Assembly (NCBI GenBank): GCA_030844625.1
Contig: JAUUNJ010000003.1
Location: 1 to 34,576, forward strand
DNA: 34,576 bases
Direction of reading: 5' to 3'
Origin: Roseburia sp.
Lineage (GTDB): Bacteria > Bacillota > Clostridia > Lachnospirales > Lachnospiraceae
Under the pieces are notes generated by a model that saw nothing but the letters and a program-made list of their open reading frames with translations, did no database searches and had not been told where the DNA came from. Positions within the stretch are counted from its first letter, which is position 1. Each line of letters starts with the position of its first letter. Both the position numbers and the translations under genes were made by a program. Positions 8,568-14,603 of this stretch are shown here, piece after piece.

Positions 8568-8576
8568 CCCCCCCCC
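8568..8576 (-). repeat. Poly-G(9) phase-variation tract
   Basis: Nine consecutive G residues on the coding strand (C on plus) are the only run of this kind that I saw in a very AT-rich window. It sits between the end of the AKR gene and the conserved N-terminus of the acyltransferase, exactly where slipped-strand mispairing would switch the reading frame. From the TTG at 8608, nine Gs are out of frame and ten are in frame with QNVELLRFIG. Confidence 0.75.
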
Positions 8577-8600
8577 TCGAACGTTAGTTTGTTATTCTCA

Positions 8601-9446
8601 TCAACCAAATTCTTCCACCTCATCAGAATCTATGCCAATACCACCACAATAAGCTATTTTATCAATAGCATCCATTTCTTTTTTATCTAAAGAGAAATTA
8701 AATATATCAAAATTTTCCTGCATGCGACCGACATTTGTAGTCTTTGGAATTAATATACTCCCCTTCTGTAATCCCCATCGTAGGCAAACCTGAGCAACCG
8801 TTTTCTTTTTATTTTCAGCAATCATCTGAAGATTTTCATTATTTAAGATCTGACCATTTCCTAATGGGCTACTAGCTTCAACGACTATATCATTAACCTT
8901 ACAATATTCCAACAATTCATTTTGATTAAGTCCCGGATGCAATTCTACCTGATCAACCATTGGCATGATTTCAGCAGTTTTTTTTAATGATTCCAGATGA
9001 TGAATTTTAAAATTACATACACCAATAGCCTTAGCCAATCCATCTTTATACAGTTGTTCCATACCTCTCCAGGTATCTTCGTTTATTTCTTCCCAATCTG
9101 GATATAATTTCATGCTGGCAGGCCAATGAATCAGATACAGATCAAAATAATCCGTCTTAAGCTTTTTTAAAGACTTATGGCAAGCTTCCTGAACTGCCCT
9201 ATATCCTCGACTAGTATTCCAAACTTTATCTGATAAAATATATGCTTCCCTGGCAATTCCTTTTTCTGTTATAGCCTTTGATAATGCTATTTCATTACTA
9301 TATGCAGCCGCTGTATCAAATAATCGATACCCCACATCATAAGCATTACTAACAACCTCAACCATTTGACTTCGGTCTGTTATCTGCCAGGTTCCAAGAC
9401 CAATTTGAGGCAATTCAACTCCATTAATTAATTTTACCTGATTCAT
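8601..9446 (-). CDS. Aldo/keto reductase
   Basis: The 281-residue protein is a standard single-domain NADPH-dependent AKR of the 2,5-diketo-gluconate reductase type. The catalytic tetrad is complete: Asp44 and Tyr49 (FDTAAAYSNE), Lys74 (LSDKVW) and His107 (LIHWPA). The C-terminal cofactor stretch IPKTTNVGRMQEN is also present. It begins 3 bases upstream of the FkbH stop region, with AGGA before the ATG. In this operon a ketoreductase could reduce an acyl-ACP keto group (for example pyruvoyl to lactyl) or the ketose made by the transketolase. Its last codons (GAGGTGG) double as a ribosome site for the next gene. Confidence 0.88.
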   Translation of the reverse strand: MNQVKLINGVELPQIGLGTWQITDRSQMVEVVSNAYDVGYRLFDTAAAYSNEIALSKAITEKGIAREAYILSDKVWNTSRGYRAVQEACHKSLKKLKTDYFDLYLIHWPASMKLYPDWEEINEDTWRGMEQLYKDGLAKAIGVCNFKIHHLESLKKTAEIMPMVDQVELHPGLNQNELLEYCKVNDIVVEASSPLGNGQILNNENLQMIAENKKKTVAQVCLRWGLQKGSILIPKTTNVGRMQENFDIFNFSLDKKEMDAIDKIAYCGGIGIDSDEVEEFG

Positions 9447-9448
9447 AT

Positions 9449-11248
9449 TTATTCCTGTTCATTCACAGCAATTACATGCTGCTTCTTTTCATAACTATTA
9501 TCAATAATGAATTCCCAAACAGTATTTCCCTCTTCATCTTCAGAAATCTTCGTAAATCCCTGAATTGCGTAAAACTCTTTAACCATGGCATTTTTCGACG
9601 TAGGGTAATAATATCCCACCAGTTTCTTGATACCGGAGTTCCTTGCCTTTTCAACCAGTTCATCCATCATTGCAAATTCCATATCTCTTTTCAAGACACG
9701 GCAACTCATAAGCCATAACTCCATATGAAGTTCATCATGATTTTCGCCGTCTATTCTTCCAATTACAATGCTGACAACTCCATTATCACCAAATTTGTCA
9801 AGTAACTTGCCATACAAAGTAATGCGATTCGGATCCACTGCCACCTCTTCAATCTCGTTCTGGCTATAACGTTTTGTAGTTAAATTAAACTGATTACTCT
9901 TATTAGTCAGCTGTGCAATTCGAGACATATACATTGGAATAAAGCTTTGAATCTCACCCTTCATTTCAAGAGATTTTAGGTAATCCTCATAACTTGTAAA
10001 TGATGCCTGAAGCTGACTTCGCTTTGCATTCTCTTGATACATTTCATTTCTTTTCAAATCATCTGAAGAAAATGCTGTGACCTCAAAGAATCCAGCCTTA
10101 TCTATAGTTTGAATATAATGCTCTACTCCTTTAATATCAGGAATTGCTACTCCCTTTACCTGTTCTTCAATGATTGCACGCTCTGCTGGATTATCATCCA
10201 CAAAAACAAAACTCTCCGGAAGAAGTGTAAGCTCCTGAGCTGTCTCTGTTATATTCATACTTTTTGGATTCCAATTTGCCTTAAAGCTAATGAAATCATT
10301 TTTTTTAAGAACTGAATCCGGTCTTTCAAAACCACTTACAGCATTCGCCTCATCATTCTTTGAATTTACTGTTAGAAGAACACCAATCTGCTTATGAAGC
10401 TTTATATACTCCTGAAATTCACTATAAGTTTGTGCCAAAGATGTTTCCTGACCAATTTCAATATTATCCGCCCCATCGTCTCCAACGATGCCACCCCATA
10501 ATGTATTATCCAAGTCCAAATTAAAAGCCTTCTTATTTTTTCCATAAATTGACTTAATAATATTGGCAATATTAAAAGAAAGATATGGAATAGCCGGAAC
10601 AGCAACCGCATACTTATACATGTGCCAGTAATATGGATCAGCCCATTTATCCAAACCATACGAAGCTGAAATATAATTCACATCACATATGAAAAAATTA
10701 TCATGTGTCTGAGCATAATCATAAAATGCCATATTTAAGCTTGTAACGTAATTTACTCTGCCATGATAATCACTAGCATCCTTATTCCCCATTAATCGAA
10801 AGAACGGATACTCAAAATTATTTTGAATAATGGGACAATGGTATTTTTGAGCCATTGTGTCCCACAATCCCGTAAATTTAGCTATTAACGCTTGTCTTTT
10901 AGTGTTCACATCTTCTTTAGAATCCACCATAATTGGCCATTCTATAATGTTTCTCACGCAAGTGCATACATAAATAATGTCAGGCTTAAACTCTTCCAAC
11001 TCCGAGTTTGGAAACATACCATCCTCATAATATTGATTATATTCAGACTCATAAAATTCTGGTCTAATGCCATAATTAAGGAGAAAAAGTTCTAGTACAA
11101 GTTTTATATTCTCTGTAGTTTCACCACCTAATACCGCAATTTTTTTATCAATATATTTAGTATTCTCATCTGCCAAAAATTGTTTCTTTAATGATTTCTT
11201 TTTCTTGATAATGTATTCTGGGTCAAATGGATATTCCAATTCTTTCAT
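9449..11248 (-). CDS. FkbH-like HAD/GNAT protein, predicted glyceryl-ACP synthase
   Basis: From the ATG at 11248 (GAAGGGTGG site just before) the protein is 599 residues, a full-length FkbH. It has an N-terminal domain of about 240 residues, then a HAD phosphatase core with NLDLDNTLWGGIVGDDG (about residues 244-260). A VFVDDNPAERAII motif follows. The C-terminal GNAT-like domain contains LMSCRVLKRDME; the Cys near residue 516 is in the conserved SCRVL block of the family. Characterised FkbH proteins take 1,3-bisphosphoglycerate, remove a phosphate and load a D-glyceryl unit on an ACP, for tetronate and methoxymalonyl pathways. It is the first gene after the promoter region and is co-transcribed with an ACP. 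No polyketide synthase is present, which is what makes the context unusual. Confidence 0.9.
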   Translation of the reverse strand: MKELEYPFDPEYIIKKKKSLKKQFLADENTKYIDKKIAVLGGETTENIKLVLELFLLNYGIRPEFYESEYNQYYEDGMFPNSELEEFKPDIIYVCTCVRNIIEWPIMVDSKEDVNTKRQALIAKFTGLWDTMAQKYHCPIIQNNFEYPFFRLMGNKDASDYHGRVNYVTSLNMAFYDYAQTHDNFFICDVNYISASYGLDKWADPYYWHMYKYAVAVPAIPYLSFNIANIIKSIYGKNKKAFNLDLDNTLWGGIVGDDGADNIEIGQETSLAQTYSEFQEYIKLHKQIGVLLTVNSKNDEANAVSGFERPDSVLKKNDFISFKANWNPKSMNITETAQELTLLPESFVFVDDNPAERAIIEEQVKGVAIPDIKGVEHYIQTIDKAGFFEVTAFSSDDLKRNEMYQENAKRSQLQASFTSYEDYLKSLEMKGEIQSFIPMYMSRIAQLTNKSNQFNLTTKRYSQNEIEEVAVDPNRITLYGKLLDKFGDNGVVSIVIGRIDGENHDELHMELWLMSCRVLKRDMEFAMMDELVEKARNSGIKKLVGYYYPTSKNAMVKEFYAIQGFTKISEDEEGNTVWEFIIDNSYEKKQHVIAVNEQE

Positions 11249-11310
11249 AATTACCACCCTTCAAAAACAAAAATGAATCGTAATTACAGTTAATTTCTAT
11301 ATCAAAGAAA

Positions 11311-11340
11311 TTTATACTATAATTCTGTTTTGATTTTCAA
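11311..11340 (-). promoter_or_regulatory. Second candidate promoter close to fkbH-like gene
   Basis: TTGAAA (11340-11335), 18 bases, then TATAAA (11316-11311) on the minus strand, about 60 bases before the start codon. It is weaker than the site at 11488-11516 and could act as a second start point. Confidence 0.4.
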
Positions 11341-11487
11341 TTATTACAACATGCTTTATATTGCACCATATTCTATCTTTTTTCAAGTATAATCTAAATT
11401 TAGGGCTGCGTAAATTTACCCTCGGAAATAATAGTGTAGAGTCCCCACGATGTGCTGATAAAGCATTAAACAACAACTTGTGCATTT

Positions 11488-11516
11488 ATTATACATCTTT
11501 TTTGTATCCAAAACAA
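11488..11516 (-). promoter_or_regulatory. Promoter of the acylation operon
   Basis: TTGTTT (11516-11511), exactly 17 bases, then a perfect TATAAT (11493-11488) on the minus strand, pointing at the FkbH-like gene about 240 bases downstream. The long leader (roughly 11481-11249) has no gene that I can support. The promoter lies just outside, or within the tail of, the degenerate insertion element, so it may have been supplied by it. Confidence 0.65.
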
Positions 11517-11567
11517 GCCTAGTTTTCTTTCAAGGCTGTTGCCGGGTTTTTCCTTTTTATTTTCTGC

Positions 11568-11777
11568 CTACAATCCCCATATATGCGAATTGAAATAAGC
11601 TTTCTTTTTGCTTTGGATCGAAAGTGTATGCGTGATGCAATCTACATACTTGCCTAATTCCCCATGCCTGTTCTTTTCCGCTTGGAACATATCGCTACTG
11701 CTTATAACATCGTATTCAGCACCGACTGCTTTAGGCTGTTTTTTTTCAAGTACTTTTTGAACAAAGTTGCAAAACAT
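11568..11777 (-). other. Short open frame within the IS-remnant tail
   Basis: An open frame of 69 codons reads MFCNFVQKVLEKKQPKAVG and ends IWGL. It starts inside one of the ACAAAGTTGCAA repeats of the IS21-type end, and has no ribosome site that I can see. Its composition is protein-like (charged, no long low-complexity runs), so it may be a passenger or a leftover piece of a gene beside the element. I do not recognise it and do not claim it is expressed. Confidence 0.25.
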
Positions 11778-11818
11778 TTTTGGACATTATTGCATGCCCA
11801 AATTGGACAAAGTTGCAA
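11761..11818. repeat. 12-bp direct repeats near the IS21-type end
   Basis: ACAAAGTTGCAA occurs at 11761-11772 and again at 11807-11818, with TTGGACA-like words between. IS21-family ends carry multiple short direct repeats that bind the transposase, so these probably mark the downstream end of the element. No target-site duplication could be identified. Confidence 0.5.
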
Positions 11819-11861
11819 TGCCTCGACTGGCAGCTATCCTGCCAGCCGCATAGCCATTGCA
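11814..11861. repeat. Nested imperfect hairpin at the element end
   Basis: Outer arms TGCAATG (11814-11820) and CATTGCA (11855-11861) enclose inner arms CTGGCAG (11827-11833) and CTGCCAG (11839-11845) with a 5-base loop. No T tract follows on either strand, so it is not a standard terminator. It directly follows the small ORF of the IS remnant and probably belongs to the element. Confidence 0.55.
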
Positions 11862-11876
11862 GACCATATTTAGTTG

Positions 11877-12119
11877 TTACAGCACGAGGTATGGAAATGG
11901 AAATTCCGAGTTCTCATCCTCGTGTGCATGTTCCCTGAAATAGCTGAACTCTTCATCCATCTTTTTGTAATGGACAAAATCCTTCAGATATTTTAAATCT
12001 TCTTCGGTACGCTTGTGATCCTCTATGAGGTCAAGAAGAAAATCATTCATCTCTTCATAACGTTCCTGAAGGTTTTGATATTTTTTCTGCTCCTTGATAA
12101 CTTTTTTATTTTTAGCCAT
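11877..12119 (-). CDS. Small coiled-coil partner ORF of the IS21-type element
   Basis: The product is about 80 residues from the ATG at 12119 (MAKNKKVIKEQKKY), which overlaps the IstB stop by 8 bases and has GGAGG ten bases upstream. The in-frame codon at 12161 has no such support. The protein is highly charged with a long predicted coiled coil (KYQNLQERYEEMND) and an acidic tail. Its tight coupling to IstB suggests an element-encoded accessory protein. I know no function for it. Confidence 0.5.
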   Translation of the reverse strand: MAKNKKVIKEQKKYQNLQERYEEMNDFLLDLIEDHKRTEEDLKYLKDFVHYKKMDEEFSYFREHAHEDENSEFPFPYLVL

Positions 12120-12722
12120 TGTTAGCTGCCTCCTGATTGCAGATTCTTGAAAGGGTTTCATTGATACTTGATTCTCGTAACCGGTTATTGATTCCAGGAA
12201 ACAGAATCAGTTCCACATGGTGGGTGAGACGACCAATCAGCGCAGTTGTCATCCTTTGGTCATAAAGGACATTCACCCACTGCGAGAATTCAAGATTTGT
12301 GTTAAGAATCACGGATTTCTGTTCGTGTATCTCAGACAGATAATCAAACAAAAGCTGTGAACCGGTGCGGTCATACGGAACATATCCGAATTCATCCAGT
12401 ATCAGTATCTGGGCACTGTTAAGCTTCTTTTTCAGTGCAGTAAGCTTTCCACTGCTCTGGCTTTCGGAAAAGAGATTGATAAGTCCTGCAGTACGGTAGA
12501 ACCTTACCGGGATTTTCTGATTACAGGCAGACATGCCTATCAGGATGGAAAGCATGGTCTTGCCGGTTCTGGTTCCGCCATACATGATAACGTTTTTGCC
12601 TGCGTGATAGAAATCAAGATTTAAAACACTCTGAAAACTGACATCTTCCGGGAAATCTATCTCATCTGTCCGGAATTCTTCCGCGCGGTATCTTTCCAAG
12701 TATAAATTAACGCTGGTTTTGG
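12112..12722 (-). pseudogene. istB: IstB-type helper ATPase, N-terminally truncated
   Basis: The open frame encodes an AAA+ domain: Walker A YGGTRTGKTML (normally GPPGTGKTHL in IstB/DnaC), Walker B ILILDEFGYVPYD, sensor-like VILNTNLEF and the C-terminal RLTHHVEL stretch. These mark it as the IS21 transposition helper, related to DnaC. The frame is closed by a TAA at about 12725-12723, and only a TTG at 12699 is available as a start, so the usual N-terminal region of around 60-90 residues is missing, as is IstA. It cannot support transposition by itself. Confidence 0.72.
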
Positions 12723-12811
12723 CTTAATCTCAAACATTTTTGTATTTAATATGCAGCGGATTTTTGTTTAGTTGTACCTATAATTGGAAATTTACACTCC
12801 TTCGGCAATTT

Positions 12812-13672
12812 TTAAAATACGTCTACCATAATTTCTTTATGAACGCTATCAGGGAATTCATTACATATAATATCGCATCCAATTACAAATTTTCCGGCAC
12901 TTGTCGGAAGAATACATATTCCTCTAAAGAAATCATTGTCTTTATGTTTTACTTCTTCCCTTTCATACAATACCTCACCCGGGAAAATAGATAACACTTC
13001 GTTTACTTCTGCCGGATCCAATAAATTTGCAATATCATCAACCGTAATCAGTTCATCCAGACTAATAAACTTTGCATCGTCATTCAAATTCTTGGACTGA
13101 TTAGGACCTGCAAATCTTAAATCCCAGTTTTCATAAGCGTCTGAAGCAAATCTGATATATTCTTCATCACGATAATCCATCAGTTCATGCGTTGATAAAA
13201 CTAACAATTCATTGGGGAACTTTAATTTCACGCGGACACCGGTAGCTTTGGCATCACCAGTATTTTTCACATTAAAATATACTGGAAATCTGTTCTCATA
13301 AACATGTCGCATAAGCTTTACTTCTTCTTTATCTGCATGAACAAGCTTTCCCATCTTGTCTTTGTAGTTAATGCCATTCTCTGCATCCGACATATCTATA
13401 GAATGGACATTCAAACGGATTCCATTTTCTATGGCTTCTGCATCCTCATCTATCAGTTTTCCATCCTCATCAAAATCTGGATACACATCCACAGTAAGAA
13501 TAGGCTTTCGATTATTCTCCATTTTCAAATCGCTGTTTAAAGCTTCTAAAATATGTACGCGCTCAGTCAGCCGAAGAATCTCTGCATAGCTCTTATCTAT
13601 ATCGAAATCCGTCGTTCGTACCCACCCAGGCCTGTTTTCTCGAAAAATCGCTTTTGAAATAGACTGGGAAAT
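12812..13672 (-). pseudogene. DUF4062 gene, 3' fragment (frameshifted)
   Basis: An open frame from 13672 reads SQSISKAIFRENRPGWVRTT, the usual linker after a DUF4062 domain. A short coiled-coil segment (SYAEILRLTERVHILEAL) follows, and then a C-terminal domain of about 230 residues rich in beta-type sequence (VYFNVKNTGDAKATGVRVKL), reminiscent of Ig-like/adhesion folds. There is no start codon at its head; it continues the 5' fragment at 13593-13949 but in another frame. A TTG at 13528 could start a shorter piece. The two fragments join near 13672, where the middle of the DUF4062 domain is missing. Confidence 0.7.
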
Positions 13673-13949
13673 CTACTGCATAATCAAATTCTTTTTCTGT
13701 GTAACTGATTCCGGTTGTTTCTTCGATTGAACCATATCTATTTCCGATAATAAGAATATAGAAATCGGACGAGTCGATCGCTTCTTTGATAATTTTCCAT
13801 TGATCATCATCGTCAGCACTGAACATCTCCATGCCAATCGGAAATTGATTCATGGTTAGAATCGCCTGAATCGCTTTGTTACATTCTTCTTTTAAATCTT
13901 CATATGTTGATGAAATAAAAAACAGGTATTTCTTTTCCAAATGATTCAT
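13593..13949 (-). pseudogene. DUF4062 gene, 5' fragment
   Basis: The ATG at 13949 has a strong AAGGAG site. The first 92 codons are a clear DUF4062 N-terminus: KKYLFFISSTYEDLKEE, GMEMFSADDDDQW, YILIIGNRYGSIE and SYTEKEFDYAV. After that the family would continue with 50 or more residues before NRPGWVR; here the sequence jumps directly to the far side of that stretch and out of frame, ending at a TAA after 118 codons. This is an internal deletion with frameshift. DUF4062 is a TIR-like domain often found on STAND and defence-type proteins. The product is presumably non-functional. Confidence 0.72.
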
Positions 13950-13974
13950 ATCTCCTTCTGCATTTCATATATCA

Positions 13975-14040
13975 TTAGTTTATTTCTATCATTCTTTCTA
14001 CAGCTTCTGCAATATATTTCATACCTTTGTCACCTGGATT
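13975..14040 (-). pseudogene. C-terminal remnant of an SGNH/GDSL hydrolase
   Basis: Directly at the stop codon of the acetyltransferase gene, another frame reads PGDKGMKYIAEAVERMIEIN and stop. HPxDKGMxxIAxAV is the typical end of SGNH/GDSL hydrolases, in which the His is catalytic. Here the His codon is replaced at the junction (Asn). This looks like a deletion scar that fused the end of one gene to the 3' tip of another. Confidence 0.45.
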
Positions 14041-14513
14041 TAATTATCATAATTCTTTAACTTTATATATATTTTTTCTTCTGCTTCCAATTTTTGATAT
14101 ATTTCTCTATTCCGATATTTAATTATTTTTGCTGGATTACCACCAATTACTGCATATGCAGGAACATCTTGTGTAACAACAGAAGCTGCACCTATAACTA
14201 CACCATCACCAATAGTCACACCAGGCAAAATGGTAGTTCTAGCACCAATCCAAACATTTTTTCCTATTACAACTTTTCTTGGTATATCCCGCTCATCATA
14301 TGGAATAGAATGCAAATCATCACTATCATAATTATGGTTTCTTGCAAAGATTTGTATATCATGTGCTAAAATCGTACCATCTCCAATCTTAATTCCTCCA
14401 TATCCCCAGAGTACACAATTCATCTGAATATGGCAAAAGTTCCCTATAGAAACTATTTTTGGATCAGCAATTTCTGTACTGGAATCAATAAATACTTTTT
14501 CTCCACATTTCAA
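14040..14513 (-). CDS. Hexapeptide-repeat acetyltransferase with damaged 5' end
   Basis: The 157-residue frame from a TTG at 14513 is a left-handed beta-helix acetyltransferase of the maltose/galactoside-acetyltransferase type. It has a loop HNYDSDDLHSIPY, then VWIGARTTILPGVTIGDGVVIGA, and ends NPAKIIKYR. It would O-acetylate a repeat-unit sugar. The TTG has no clear ribosome site. A well-placed start exists at 14585 (AAGGTGGA then ATG) in the same frame, but codon 13 is TAA (14549-14547), after which the frame continues RKKIKNLKQSLLKCGEKV. So either the N-terminus is lost to a nonsense mutation in an A-rich stretch, or a weak internal start is used. It is the last gene of the exopolysaccharide operon. 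Confidence 0.75.
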   Translation of the reverse strand: MKCGEKVFIDSSTEIADPKIVSIGNFCHIQMNCVLWGYGGIKIGDGTILAHDIQIFARNHNYDSDDLHSIPYDERDIPRKVVIGKNVWIGARTTILPGVTIGDGVVIGAASVVTQDVPAYAVIGGNPAKIIKYRNREIYQKLEAEEKIYIKLKNYDN

Positions 14514-14603
14514 TAAACTCTGCTTTAAATTTTTTATTTTTTTCCTTTAATTTTTTATATAATGATACAAGTTTCTTATTGACATTCCACCTTGTAATAC
14601 TTT

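Larger units (their letters stand above)
11761..12723 (-). mobile_element. Truncated IS21-family element
   Basis: The segment contains an IstB helper ATPase lacking its N-terminus, a small partner ORF, a long imperfect hairpin and repeated terminal words, but no IstA transposase. IS21 elements need IstA to move, so this is a dead remnant, cut at about 12723 where the IstB frame meets a stop codon. It separates the exopolysaccharide operon and DUF4062 debris on the right from the acylation operon on the left. Confidence 0.7.

Noticed and set aside
8571..8602. ATG at 8601-8599 (TGATG overlap) as start of the acyltransferase
   Set aside because: That frame reads MRITN and hits TAA before the poly-G tract, so no tract length can rescue it.
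5149..11248. Polyketide/tetronate biosynthetic cluster
   Set aside because: FkbH, ACP and thioesterase suggest it, but there is no ketosynthase, adenylation or condensation enzyme in the window, and MBOAT/SGNH point to surface acylation instead.
11521..11560. AGCCT...AGGCT inverted repeat followed by GGGTTTTTCC on plus as a terminator
   Set aside because: Short 5-bp stem with a long loop, wrong strand for all genes here.
11814..11861. Hairpin as an intrinsic terminator
   Set aside because: No run of T follows on either strand, and it sits at the end of the IS remnant with its repeats.
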